Assembly: GCF_002234595.1 (NCBI RefSeq)
Contig: NZ_NMUL01000070.1
Span: 1-50,523 of the forward strand
Direction: 5' to 3'
Length of the DNA stretch: 50,523 bases
Source of the DNA: Amycolatopsis vastitatis
Lineage (GTDB): Bacteria > Actinomycetota > Actinomycetes > Mycobacteriales > Pseudonocardiaceae
Position numbers and translations under genes: made by a program. Positions 15,887-24,794 of this stretch are shown here, one piece after another; within the stretch, counting starts at the first letter, position 1, and every line of letters begins with the position of its first letter. The notes under the pieces are model-generated. The model saw only the letters and a list, made by a program, of their open reading frames with translations. It was not told the origin of the DNA and ran no database searches.

Positions 15887-18800
15887 ATGCGACACCCCGT
15901 ACGAGGGCTGGCCGGAGCGGTTCTGGCTGTCGTCGTCGCGGCGGCCACAGCCGGCTTCGCGGTCGGTGGTCCGCTGGCCGCCGTCGCCGCACCGGCCGAT
16001 GGCCGGCTCGGTGACTACCTGTCGACCCAGCCAGACCCCGGGAGTTTCCCGCTGGTCGCGGCGGGGCAGGCCGCGCCGCTGGTGGTCGATGCCGCGGATT
16101 ACCCCGGTGTGGTCCGGGCCGTGGGTGATCTGCAGGCCGACATCGGCCGGGTGACGGGCGCGACGCCCAAGGTCTCGGCGGGTGCCGTGCCGGCCGGGGC
16201 CCGCCAGGTGGTGCTGGTGGGCACGATCGGGCACAGTGCGCTGATCGATGGTCTGGTCGCGGCGGGGAAGCTGGACGTGGGCGGGATCGCGGGGAAGTGG
16301 GAGACGTCGCTGGAGCAGGTCGTGTCCCAGCCGATGTCCGGTGTGGACAGTGCGTTCGTCATCGCCGGCAGCGACCAGCGCGGCACCATCTACGGCGCTT
16401 ACGACGTGTCCCGCGCGATGGGGGTGTCGCCGTGGAACTGGTGGGACGACGTTCCGGCCCGTCGTCATGACGCGCTGTACGCGTTGCCGGCCCGGCACAC
16501 GCAGGGTACGCCGGCGGTGAAGTACCGGGGTTTCTTCGTCAACGACGAGAACCCGCAGACCGGCACCTGGGCACCGAACGTGTTCGGGAAGGGAATGGCG
16601 CCGGGCTATCCGTCCGGGCTCAACCACCGGTACTACGAGAAGGTGTTCGAGCTGGCGTTGCGGTTGAAGGCGAACTACGTGTGGCCGGCGGTGTGGGGCC
16701 GGGCGTTCGCCGAGGACGACCCTGACAACCAGGCGACGGCCACCCGGTACGGGATCGTCATGGGCACGTCCCACGAGGCGCCGATGACGTGCGGCATCGA
16801 GGAGTGGAACCGGCACGTGGCCAAGAACGCGGCGGGTGATCCGGTCGGTGACCCCTACGGTGGCAACGGTCAGTGGAGCTACCGGCAGAACCAGGCCGCC
16901 GTCGAAGCGTACTGGACGAAGTGCTTCACCCGGATGTTCCGGGAGAAGTCCGACATGGTGTTGACGCTGGGCATGCGCGGCAACGGCGACACCGCGCTGC
17001 CCGACGGTTCCGGCATCGACCTGATGAAGAGCATCATCGCCAAGCAGCGGCAGATCATCGCGCAGGTGACCGGCCGGGACCCGCGCACGGTGCCGCAGGT
17101 CTGGACGCTGTACAAGGAGGTACAGCGGTACTGGGACGAGGGGCTGCGGGTGCCGGACGACGTGACGGTCGTGTTCACCGACGACAACTGGGGCAACATC
17201 CGCGAGTTCCCGGACCGGACGCAGCCCCCGCGCAACGGCGGGTACGGGCTGTACTACCACTTCGACTACGTCGGGGCCAGCCGGAACTACAAGTGGGTGG
17301 ACACGGTCAACCTGGCTGACACGTGGGAACAGCTGCACGCCGCCGCCAGCTACGGCGACGACCGGCTGTGGGTGACCAACGTCGGTGATCTGAAGAACGA
17401 AGAACGGCCGCTGCAGTTCTTCCTCGACTACGCGTGGAACCCGGACGCGATCCCGGCGAGCGGGCTCGGAGACTGGGAGCGCGGCTTCGCGGCGCAGAAC
17501 TTCGGGCCGGACGCGGCGGCCGGGGTGGCCGGCGTGGTGCACCAGTACGGGCAGCTGCAGGCGATCCGCAAGCCCGAGTCGACCAACCGGCGGTTCACTC
17601 GGAACGCGAACGGCTCGATCACCACCGATGACACGATGACCCCGTTCAGCATCGAGAACTACGACGAGCTGGCCCGGGTCACCGACGCCTGGCAACGACT
17701 GGCTCAGCAAGCTCAACAGGTCGGCCAACGGCTGCCCGCCGCCGATCAGGACGCGTACTACGAGCTCGTGCTCTACGAGGTGAAGGCGACGGCCAACCTG
17801 TACGCGCTGCGGCAGGCACAGTTCCTCAACCACCAATACGCGACCCAAGGCCGGGCGGCCACCAACGCGTACGCCGACGCCGCCCAGGCACGGCTGGCCG
17901 ACGACACGGCGATGTCGAACTACTACAACACCACCCTGGCCAAGGGAAAATGGAAAGGCTGGCAAACCCAGACCAAGATCGGCTACGGCGACAAGGCCCG
18001 CTACGGAAACAACGCGAGCTGGTCCGATCCGCCGCAGCCGGACCAGATCTACCCGGCGCTGCAGCGCATCACCGTGCCCCGCCCGGCCGAAATGGGCGTA
18101 GCCGTCGCCGGCTCGACCGGCTGGTGGCCCAACGCCACGAGCCCGGCGGCGCTGCCCACCCTCACCCCGTATCAGACTGCGCCCGCACCGTACGTCGAGG
18201 TGTTCAACCGCGGCACGACCACCTTCCCGTACCGAATCACCGCCTCCGTCCCCTGGCTCACCGTCACGCCGGCGAGCGGGACCGTGAGTGACCAGGTCCG
18301 TGCGACGGTCAGCGCCGACTGGTCGCGCGCGCCGCACGGCACGACCCGCGTGCCGCTGACCATCACCGGGGCCGGCCGCACCGTGACGGTCCAAGCCGTG
18401 GTGGACAACCCGGCGCTCCCGGCGGCGGCCGGATTCGTGGAGGCCGGCGGGTACGTGTCGATGCAGGGCGACCACTACACCACCGCGGTCGGCGCGAACG
18501 GGGTCTCCTGGCTGCGCATCCCCGACATCGGCCGGGACGGTTCGGGCATGGAAGCCACCCCGGTCACCGCCGCCGGCCGGACCCCGGGCGGAACCGGGCC
18601 GCGGCTGGAGTACCGGATGAGCCTCACCACCACCGGCCCGGTCACGGTCTGGACCTACCTGGCCCCGCGCAACGCCGTGCTGCCGGGCGGCACCGGCATG
18701 CGCTACGCGGTGTCCGTCGACGACCAGCCACCCCAGACCGTCGACGCCGTCGCCGCCACGGGCGCCAGTGACCTCACCATGAACGCCTCGTGGGGAATGA

Positions 18801-18991
18801 ACGCCGCCGACGCCGCCAACCGGACCGCCACCAGGTTCACGGTTTCCGCCCCCGGTGCGCACACACTGAAGTTCTGGCTGGTCGACCCGACCGTCGTGGT
18901 GGAGAAGCTGGTCGTCGACACCGGCGCCCTCGCGACCAGTTATCTCGGCCCCCCGGAGAGCCTGCGGATCACCGGTGCCGGTCGGCGGTAG
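15887..18991 (+). CDS. Secreted glycoside hydrolase family 115 (alpha-glucuronidase)
   Basis: 1034 residues, normal for GH115. It has a signal peptide (VRGLAGAVLAVVVAAATAGF). Family hallmarks are VVLVGTIGHSALID and IAGSDQRGTIYGAYDVSRAM in the N-terminal domain, then SPWNWWDDVP, KYRGFFVNDENPQTGTWAP, LRLKANYVWPAVWG and the TSHEAPM segment in the barrel. A C-terminal domain (from about residue 830, AGFVEAGGYVSM) matches the GH115 C-terminal module. The enzyme removes (4-O-methyl) glucuronic acid from glucuronoxylan or arabinogalactan-type chains. Codon use and GC content match neighbours. It is preceded by a terminator, so it probably has its own promoter, which I cannot pinpoint in the 134-base gap. 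Confidence 0.93.
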   Translation: MRHPVRGLAGAVLAVVVAAATAGFAVGGPLAAVAAPADGRLGDYLSTQPDPGSFPLVAAGQAAPLVVDAADYPGVVRAVGDLQADIGRVTGATPKVSAGAVPAGARQVVLVGTIGHSALIDGLVAAGKLDVGGIAGKWETSLEQVVSQPMSGVDSAFVIAGSDQRGTIYGAYDVSRAMGVSPWNWWDDVPARRHDALYALPARHTQGTPAVKYRGFFVNDENPQTGTWAPNVFGKGMAPGYPSGLNHRYYEKVFELALRLKANYVWPAVWGRAFAEDDPDNQATATRYGIVMGTSHEAPMTCGIEEWNRHVAKNAAGDPVGDPYGGNGQWSYRQNQAAVEAYWTKCFTRMFREKSDMVLTLGMRGNGDTALPDGSGIDLMKSIIAKQRQIIAQVTGRDPRTVPQVWTLYKEVQRYWDEGLRVPDDVTVVFTDDNWGNIREFPDRTQPPRNGGYGLYYHFDYVGASRNYKWVDTVNLADTWEQLHAAASYGDDRLWVTNVGDLKNEERPLQFFLDYAWNPDAIPASGLGDWERGFAAQNFGPDAAAGVAGVVHQYGQLQAIRKPESTNRRFTRNANGSITTDDTMTPFSIENYDELARVTDAWQRLAQQAQQVGQRLPAADQDAYYELVLYEVKATANLYALRQAQFLNHQYATQGRAATNAYADAAQARLADDTAMSNYYNTTLAKGKWKGWQTQTKIGYGDKARYGNNASWSDPPQPDQIYPALQRITVPRPAEMGVAVAGSTGWWPNATSPAALPTLTPYQTAPAPYVEVFNRGTTTFPYRITASVPWLTVTPASGTVSDQVRATVSADWSRAPHGTTRVPLTITGAGRTVTVQAVVDNPALPAAAGFVEAGGYVSMQGDHYTTAVGANGVSWLRIPDIGRDGSGMEATPVTAAGRTPGGTGPRLEYRMSLTTTGPVTVWTYLAPRNAVLPGGTGMRYAVSVDDQPPQTVDAVAATGASDLTMNASWGMNAADAANRTATRFTVSAPGAHTLKFWLVDPTVVVEKLVVDTGALATSYLGPPESLRITGAGRR

Positions 18992-19064
18992 GCGTGAGGA
19001 AACCGGAAGCCGGCGCCGATCGGCTGGTCTCGAACCGCACACTTCGTCCGCTCCGGAGGAACCC

Positions 19065-20333
19065 GTGAAGCTCACCCGCCATCGGTTCTGGCTCGCAGTG
19101 GTCACCGTCCTCGCCGTCGGCGCTGCCGGGGCCGGCACCGCCGCCGCCGCGCCGGCCGGCCAGGCCGGTGACCACTGGGTGGCGACCTGGACGTCGATGC
19201 CGCAGCTGACCGAGGCGTCCAACCTGCCGCCCGCTCCGTACACCCAGGGCGACCAGGTGATGGCGGACACGACGCTGCGCCAGACCATTCACGTCTCGGT
19301 CGGCGGTTCGCGGTTCCGGCTGCACCTGAACAACGTCTTCGGGGGCGCGGCGCTGCCGATCACCGCGGCGTCCGTGGCGCTGCCGGCCGGCAGCGCCACG
19401 GGCGTCAGCGGAATCCGGGCGGGCAGCGCCAAAGCCGTCACCTTCGGGGGCCGGAAGGCGGTGACCGTCGCGGCCGGCAAGGAAGCGCTCTCCGACCCGC
19501 TGGACTTCACCGTGGCGAGCGGAGCGAACCTCACCGTGACGCTCTACCTCGCCCAGGGGCAGGCCGCGAGCCGCATCACCTCACATCCCGGCTCCCGCAC
19601 CACCTCGTACCTGATGAAGGGCAACCACCTCACCGACACCGCCCCGGCCGGCACGACCCCGGTCGACCACTGGTACTTCCTCAGCGGCCTGGACGTGTGG
19701 GCACCGGAGCGCACCGGGGCGGTGGTGCTGCTCGGTGACTCGCTGACCGACGGCCGCGGCTCCACCACCAACGCCAACGACCGCTGGCCCGACGAGCTGT
19801 TCGCCCGGCTGCAGAAGCAGAGCGCCACCGCGAACGTCGCCGTCGCGAACGAGGCCGCGGGCGGCAACGCGGTACTCAGCGGCGGGCTCGGCCCGACCGC
19901 GGTGTCCCGCTTCGACCGCGACGTCCTCGGCCAGAGCGGCGTCAAGTGGCTGATCGTCTTCGAGGGCGTCAACGACCTCGGTGGCAAGGGCTCACCCCAG
20001 ACCGCCGCCGGCCTGACCGCGGCGTACCAGCAGTTCGTCACCAAAGCGCACGCGGCGGGCATCAAGGTCCTGGGCGCGACGATCACCCCGTTCGGTGGCA
20101 ACAGTTACGACAACGCGGCCGGAACCCACGAGGCCGCCCGCCAGACGGTGAACTCGTGGATCCGCACCAGCCACCAGTTCGACGTGGTGGCCGACTTCGA
20201 CCAGGCCGTCCGTGACCCGGCCAACGCACGCCGCCTCCGCCCGGCCTACGACAGCGGCGACCACCTGCACCTCAACCCGGCCGGGTACCTGGCCCTCGCC
20301 AACGCCGTGCCGTCCACCCTTTTCACCCCGTGA
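19065..20333 (+). CDS. Secreted SGNH/GDSL hydrolase (carbohydrate esterase-like)
   Basis: 422 residues from GTG 19065; GGAGGA sits 4 bases upstream. A signal peptide is present (HRFWLAVVTVLAVGAAGAG). The N-terminal half (HWVATWTSMPQL, TLRQTIHVSVGGSRFRLHLN) is the beta-sandwich typical of a common actinobacterial GDSL family. The catalytic half has VVLLGDSLTDGRGS with the nucleophile Ser, AAGGNAVLS, FEGVNDLGG and DSGDHLHLNPAGY with Asp and His. Probably an acyl esterase on plant polysaccharides; substrate unknown. It follows GH115 by 73 bases and likely belongs to the same transcript. Confidence 0.9.
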   Translation: MKLTRHRFWLAVVTVLAVGAAGAGTAAAAPAGQAGDHWVATWTSMPQLTEASNLPPAPYTQGDQVMADTTLRQTIHVSVGGSRFRLHLNNVFGGAALPITAASVALPAGSATGVSGIRAGSAKAVTFGGRKAVTVAAGKEALSDPLDFTVASGANLTVTLYLAQGQAASRITSHPGSRTTSYLMKGNHLTDTAPAGTTPVDHWYFLSGLDVWAPERTGAVVLLGDSLTDGRGSTTNANDRWPDELFARLQKQSATANVAVANEAAGGNAVLSGGLGPTAVSRFDRDVLGQSGVKWLIVFEGVNDLGGKGSPQTAAGLTAAYQQFVTKAHAAGIKVLGATITPFGGNSYDNAAGTHEAARQTVNSWIRTSHQFDVVADFDQAVRDPANARRLRPAYDSGDHLHLNPAGYLALANAVPSTLFTP

Positions 20334-20402
20334 GGCGCCGGCATCGACATCGGATCCTCGCGTTTCTCGATCGCTTCTGACGCTTGCCTGAAGGGAAACC
20401 GC

Positions 20403-21767
20403 ATGCATGCCCACCCGCGACTCTTCCGGCCCGGGACGGCTGTCGCCGTAGCCGCTGTCGCCGCGGCTGTCGTCCTCGTCGCCCCCGCGGCCGAGGCCGC
20501 CGGCCCCGGCGTTCTCATCGATGAGACCTTCAGCACGCAGACCACCCCGGCGAACTTCGGTTTTCCCGTGGGCGCCGCGGTGACCAGCGGAGTCTTGAAC
20601 GTCACCGAGGGAATGGGCAACCACACCACCTCGGTCAAGGCATTCGACACGGTCGTAGTCCAGCAGCGAACCCTCGACCTGGCCTTCGACTGGAGAACGG
20701 CGATCGCCAGCAGCTCGAACAAGACGGGCATCGAGCTGCGTGACAACCAGGGCAATCTGGTGTTCGCGATCGCCGCCACCGCCGCCGAACTGCGATACGG
20801 CCTGACCGGCCCCGCGTCCGACTCGACATCCGCGCCCGACTCGCTCAACCCGGTTTGGGCCAGGACCACCTTCGACCGCACCAAGTGGTACACGGTCAAC
20901 CTGCACCTGGACTTCACGCTGCAGACGGTGCAGTACACGATCACCACCAAGGAAACCGCCGCAACGGTCCTGGCATCCGGGACGGCGAGCGTGACCGGCA
21001 AGAATCTCGCGAAGCTCGTCGCCTGCGACTACTACGGAACCGGCGTGCAGTCCATCGACAACTTCCGCCTCACGGTTCCGGCGAACCCCGCGAACGGCCG
21101 GTTAAAAGGCAAGACGGTGTACGCGTTCGGCGACAGCATCGTCTACGGCCACAAATACCCCCGCGGTTTCGTGAACTTCACTGCCGAACGCGAACTCATG
21201 CCCCTGACCAAGTACGCCAGGAACGGCGCGACGATCGGCCCGGCCGGCGCCTCGGGCGGCCAGATCATCACCCAGGTGAAGGGCGCCGCCTCGCGTGCAC
21301 CCGACTACGTGGTGTTCGACGGCGGCACCAACGACGCCGAGGTGATCCACGACGACAACAACCGGTACCCGATCGGCGCGATGGCCGACGGCTTCGACCC
21401 CGCCAAGTTCGCCAATTCCACCTACGCGGGCTCACTGGAAACCGCCATCTCCACCATGCGCACCAAATGGCCGTCCGCGCGGATCGTGTACGTCGCCGTC
21501 CACAAGCTCGGTTCCCGCGACTGGAACACGCAATCGGCATTGCGGGCGGTGACGCTGCAGATCTGCCGCAAGTGGGGCATCACGGTCGCGGACGTCTTCA
21601 ACGACACCACCCTGGACACCCGCATCGACAGCCAACGAGTGGCGTACACCTTCAGCAACCTCGCCAACGGCTATCCCGGAACCGACGGCACCGGCACCCA
21701 TCCGAACATCGCCGCGATCACCACCTTCTACGCCCCGGTGCTCACCACGGCCTTGGTCCGGCCGTGA
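20403..21767 (+). CDS. Secreted protein with jelly-roll domain plus SGNH esterase domain
   Basis: 454 residues. Signal peptide (GTAVAVAAVAAAVVLVAPAA). Residues about 38-225 form a concanavalin-like jelly roll (VLIDETFSTQTTPANFGFPV ... SIDNFRLTVP), similar in outline to LamG/DUF1080-type sugar-binding folds. The SGNH domain follows: VYAFGDSIVYGHKYP (nucleophile Ser), the YARNGATIGPAGASGG segment with Gly, VVFDGGTNDAEV with Asn, and DGTGTHPNIAAI with His. The order suggests a substrate-binding module that presents an acylated polysaccharide to the esterase. GAAGGGA lies 5 bases before the ATG. Substrate unknown. Confidence 0.88.
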   Translation: MHAHPRLFRPGTAVAVAAVAAAVVLVAPAAEAAGPGVLIDETFSTQTTPANFGFPVGAAVTSGVLNVTEGMGNHTTSVKAFDTVVVQQRTLDLAFDWRTAIASSSNKTGIELRDNQGNLVFAIAATAAELRYGLTGPASDSTSAPDSLNPVWARTTFDRTKWYTVNLHLDFTLQTVQYTITTKETAATVLASGTASVTGKNLAKLVACDYYGTGVQSIDNFRLTVPANPANGRLKGKTVYAFGDSIVYGHKYPRGFVNFTAERELMPLTKYARNGATIGPAGASGGQIITQVKGAASRAPDYVVFDGGTNDAEVIHDDNNRYPIGAMADGFDPAKFANSTYAGSLETAISTMRTKWPSARIVYVAVHKLGSRDWNTQSALRAVTLQICRKWGITVADVFNDTTLDTRIDSQRVAYTFSNLANGYPGTDGTGTHPNIAAITTFYAPVLTTALVRP

Positions 21768-21904
21768 CGGCGAGGGTTGTGGTAGGCCCCTGATCCGAGC
21801 GGCTGAAAACCGTGCTGGCCGGCGAATTCCTGGAACCAGCGTCCCCAGGGATGCGGTGATCTTGCCGAGCACGGTAGCCGGCCACGACGGTACCGGCGAG
21901 CCCG

Positions 21905-22516
21905 TCAGGTGTTCGCCACGGCGTCCATCGCGCGGTCGAGCAGGGCAGCAGACGGGACGGTGCCGTCGCAGGCCAGCCAGGCGACCGTGGCCGTGTCCAT
22001 GCAGGCCAGCGCGGACGCGGCCAGGGCGCTCGGTCCCGGGTCTTCGGGCAGGGCGGGTTCGGCGCCGAGGCGGCGGGCGATCTCCGGGACGAGGAGGTTC
22101 TGCCAGCTGAGCTGCTTTTCGTGGTGCCGGGCGCGCAGCGACGGCGTGTCGTAGAGCATGCGCAGGTAAGCCAGTGTCTGCTCGCGGGTCTCCGCGTTGT
22201 CCTCGACGAGGACGTCGAAGGCGCGGCGCAACGCCTCCCAGGGCCGCTCCTCCTCGGGGCGGGCGGCGAGTGCCTCCGCGATCGTGCGGCCCGTTTCCGC
22301 GAGCTGCCCGAGGACGATGTCCTCTTTGGTGCCGAAGTAGCGGAAGAGGCTGGCGCGGGACAGTCCGGCCTCGGTGGCGATCTGGTCGACGGTCGTGCCG
22401 TCGAAGCCCTGCTCGGCGAACAGCTTGAGCGCCACGGTGACCACTTCGGCCCGGGCTGTCTCGCGCATCCGTTCACGGAGTCCGGGTCGCTTGGCACGCG
22501 CAGGGGAGTCGCTCAC
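21905..22516 (-). CDS. TetR-family transcriptional regulator
   Basis: 203 residues. The helix-turn-helix lies at about residues 22-60: VTVALKLFAEQGFDGTTVDQ, then IATEAGLSRASLFRYFGTKE. The C-terminal ligand-binding half is variable and no ligand can be named. It is divergent from an SDR gene 93 bases away, and the gap holds a palindrome TCTCA-A-TGAGA inside the probable SDR promoter. The classical arrangement is a TetR repressor controlling itself and the adjacent oxidoreductase. Confidence 0.93.
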   Translation of the reverse strand: MSDSPARAKRPGLRERMRETARAEVVTVALKLFAEQGFDGTTVDQIATEAGLSRASLFRYFGTKEDIVLGQLAETGRTIAEALAARPEEERPWEALRRAFDVLVEDNAETREQTLAYLRMLYDTPSLRARHHEKQLSWQNLLVPEIARRLGAEPALPEDPGPSALAASALACMDTATVAWLACDGTVPSAALLDRAMDAVANT

Positions 22517-22544
22517 CTCACATACTGTAACTCACCGGCTCAAC

Positions 22545-22574
22545 TTGCGACTCAGTCTCAATGAGATGTATGGT
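22545..22574 (+). promoter_or_regulatory. SDR promoter with embedded TetR operator candidate
   Basis: TTGCGA (22545-22550) and TATGGT (22569-22574) are spaced by 18 bases. The palindrome TCTCAATGAGA (22556-22566) lies within the spacer, where a bound TetR dimer would block RNA polymerase. Confidence 0.5.
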
Positions 22575-22609
22575 CTCTCCGTAAGACGCAGTATCGAACG
22601 GAGAGTTTC

Positions 22610-23434
22610 ATGAGCAAGATCTGGTTCATCACCGGCTCGTCCCGCGGCTTCGGCCGCCAGTTCGCCGAGGCCGCGGTCGCGCGGGGCGACAAGGTCGCCG
22701 CGACCGCCCGCAACGCCGCCTCGCTGACCGAGCTGGTCGCTGCGCACGGCGATGCCGTCCTGCCGCTGGCGCTGGACGTCACCGACAAGGCCGCGGTCAC
22801 CGCGGCGGTCGAGCAGGCGCACCGGCACTTCGGCCGCCTCGACGTCGTCGTGAACAATGCCGGGTACGGCCTGTTCGGAACCGTCGAGGAGGTGACCGAA
22901 CAGCAGGTCCGCGACCAGTTCGAGACGAACTTTTACGGCTCCCTGTGGGTCACCCAGGCCGCCCTGCCCCTCCTGCGCGCTCAGGGCAGCGGTCACCTCG
23001 TGCAGATCTCCAGCGTCGGCGGCGTCACCGCTTTCCCCAACCTGGGCATCTACAACGCCTCGAAGTGGGCACTGGAGGCGATGAGCGAGGCCCTCGCGCA
23101 GGAGGTCGCCGCCTTCGGGATCAAGGTGACTCTCGTCGAGCCCGGCGGCTTCGCCACCGACTGGGCCGGGTCCTCGGGCGTCTTCGCCGCGCAGTCACCC
23201 GTCTACGACGAGCTGCGTGCGGCCGTGGCCGCCGGCTGGCGCCACGTCGAATCCGGCGACCCGGCTGCCGCCGGTCCGGCTCTGCTCAAGGTCGTCGACG
23301 CCGGCCACCCGCCGCTGCGGGTGTTCTTCGGGACAGCACCGCTAGGGATGGTCCCGCAGGTCTACGCCGAGCGGCTCAAGACCTGGGAGGACTGGGCCGA
23401 CGTCGCCACCGAAGCCCAGCGCACCACGGCCTGA
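22610..23434 (+). CDS. Short-chain dehydrogenase/reductase (SDR), classical type
   Basis: 274 residues, start preceded by GGAGAG. It has the classical motifs: cofactor loop FITGSSRGFGRQFAEAA (about residues 5-21), VVNNAGYGLFG (NNAG), the catalytic Ser in QISSVGGVTAFPN and the YNASKW Tyr-x-x-x-Lys pair (about residues 149-153). Family role: NAD(P)-dependent oxidation or reduction of an alcohol or carbonyl. TetR-controlled SDRs of this kind are common and usually of unknown substrate. A perfect 15-base-arm hairpin follows the gene. Confidence 0.93.
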   Translation: MSKIWFITGSSRGFGRQFAEAAVARGDKVAATARNAASLTELVAAHGDAVLPLALDVTDKAAVTAAVEQAHRHFGRLDVVVNNAGYGLFGTVEEVTEQQVRDQFETNFYGSLWVTQAALPLLRAQGSGHLVQISSVGGVTAFPNLGIYNASKWALEAMSEALAQEVAAFGIKVTLVEPGGFATDWAGSSGVFAAQSPVYDELRAAVAAGWRHVESGDPAAAGPALLKVVDAGHPPLRVFFGTAPLGMVPQVYAERLKTWEDWADVATEAQRTTA

Positions 23435-23442
23435 AAGGGCCG

Positions 23443-23485
23443 TGAAGGGCCCCTCGGGACGAAGTGTGTGCCGAGGGGCCCTTCA
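23443..23485 (+). terminator. Hairpin terminator after SDR gene
   Basis: Perfect 15-base arms: 23443-23457 (TGAAGGGCCCCTCGG) and 23471-23485, with a 13-base loop. It starts 9 bases after the SDR stop codon. Confidence 0.85.
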
Positions 23486-23620
23486 TGAAGTCGAGTCCGC
23501 CGTCCCGGAAAACCCGAAGTCACGGCGTCCGAAGCTCCTGCTTTCCGCGGCGTCAGCCTCGCGCGGTCATTCGTTACCGCGTCCGCGGTACGTGTGGAGA
23601 GCTGTGTTACCGCGGCCGCG

Positions 23621-24634
23621 TCAGGTGGTTTGCCCCGTGACGACGCGAAGCAGCGGCGCGGCCGCCGCGGCTCGTGGGATGTCGGTGTGGGCGAGTGCGG
23701 CGAGCAGTTCGGTGATGACGCCGTCCACGAACACCTGCATGTCGACCGCGATCGTGGTGAGGCGTGGGGTCCACAGCTGGCCGACGTCGGTGGCGTCGAC
23801 GCCCGTGACCGCCAGCTCGCCGGGCACCGGCCGGCCGACCTGAGCGGCCGCGGCGAGAACGGCCAAGGCGACCTGGTCGTTGTAGGCCGCGACGCCGAGC
23901 GGGACGTCAGCCGGTAGTTCGCGCACGACCGCCGTCGCGGCGTCGAGAATCGTGGGAACCGCGATCGACAGCGGTGCGGACAGGCCACGGCGCCGGCACG
24001 CGGCTTTCACTCCGGCATACCTGGCGGGTCCGTAGGGGTCCGGGCGCCGGTCGGCGAGCGAGGCGTAGACGATCTGCCGCCGGCCACGGTGGGTGAGCTC
24101 GCCGACTTGCAGGTCCGCGATCTCGGCCTGCGGATCCCTCGCGGCACCGGACCGGGCATCGGCCGGTTTGGTCATGGCCGCGACGTTCGGCACGGTCGGC
24201 ACGCCCTGGGCGGCCAGGCGCCGGCGGGCGGGCGCGTCCAGCGAGCCGAAGTCGACGACCGCGAGCGGCCGGAGTTTGATCAGTGCCGTCGCGGTGTGCG
24301 CCGGGTCGGCGCCGGCGAACCGGAGCACGACGTTGGAGCCGATGCTCGCGGTGTCGGTGGTGAGCCGTTCGAGGGCGTCCTGCAGGTTCTGGCCCACGGT
24401 CGTGTCGGGCATGACGACGACGATCGTGTCGCTGCGGCCGGTGACCAGGGTGCGTCCGGCCGGTGAAGGCCGGTAGTCCAGGGCTGCCGCGGCAGCGCGG
24501 ACACGGGCGCGGGTTTCCTCGGGGAACCGCTCCTCCCGGCCGTTGAGGATGTGGCTGACCGTGGCGCGCGAGACCCCGGCGTGCGCGGCCACGTCGGCGG
24601 CGGTCGCGGGGCGGACGCGTTTCGTGATCGTCAT
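23621..24634 (-). CDS. LacI-family transcriptional regulator of the glycoside operon
   Basis: 337 residues. Helix-turn-helix ATAADVAAHAGVSRATVSHI (about residues 10-29), hinge FPEETRARVRAAAAALDYRP, then a sensor domain with GVAAYNDQVALAVLAAAAQ and VTGVDATDVG. It is divergent from the MFS transporter gene and the long catabolic operon. The 160-base gap contains two palindromes (24698-24711 and 24728-24743) whose centres are 31 bases apart, about three helical turns, as expected for cooperative binding of dimers. It should repress the operon until a glycoside or released sugar binds. Confidence 0.93.
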   Translation of the reverse strand: MTITKRVRPATAADVAAHAGVSRATVSHILNGREERFPEETRARVRAAAAALDYRPSPAGRTLVTGRSDTIVVVMPDTTVGQNLQDALERLTTDTASIGSNVVLRFAGADPAHTATALIKLRPLAVVDFGSLDAPARRRLAAQGVPTVPNVAAMTKPADARSGAARDPQAEIADLQVGELTHRGRRQIVYASLADRRPDPYGPARYAGVKAACRRRGLSAPLSIAVPTILDAATAVVRELPADVPLGVAAYNDQVALAVLAAAAQVGRPVPGELAVTGVDATDVGQLWTPRLTTIAVDMQVFVDGVITELLAALAHTDIPRAAAAAPLLRVVTGQTT

Positions 24635-24697
24635 CGGCCTTTCGATTCCTGCGGCAGCCTGCTCGACCGAACGTTCGCAGTCTAGCTTGCCGCCGAA

Positions 24698-24711
24698 GTA
24701 TCGCGTGATAC
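24698..24711. promoter_or_regulatory. LacI operator 1 of the glycoside operon
   Basis: GTATCGCGTGATAC: 5-base perfect arms (GTATC/GATAC) around GCGT. It lies 64 bases upstream of the LacI start (24634). Confidence 0.65.
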
Positions 24712-24727
24712 CTACTACCGCCGCTTA

Positions 24728-24743
24728 GGTATCACGTGGTACC
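24728..24743. promoter_or_regulatory. LacI operator 2 of the glycoside operon
   Basis: GGTATCACGTGGTACC is symmetric at 14 of 16 positions. It resembles operator 1 (both contain GTATCRCGTG) and lies 52 bases upstream of the MFS start. Confidence 0.65.
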
Positions 24744-24794
24744 AATGCACGCATCGCTCCCCACCACTGCCGATGGCTCGACAAAGGAGTCGCC

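Noticed and set aside
15557..19288. Minus-strand open frame of 1243 codons opposite GH115 and the CE4 gene
   Set aside because: It is antisense to a complete, recognisable GH115; its translation is a GC-rich shadow with no domains.
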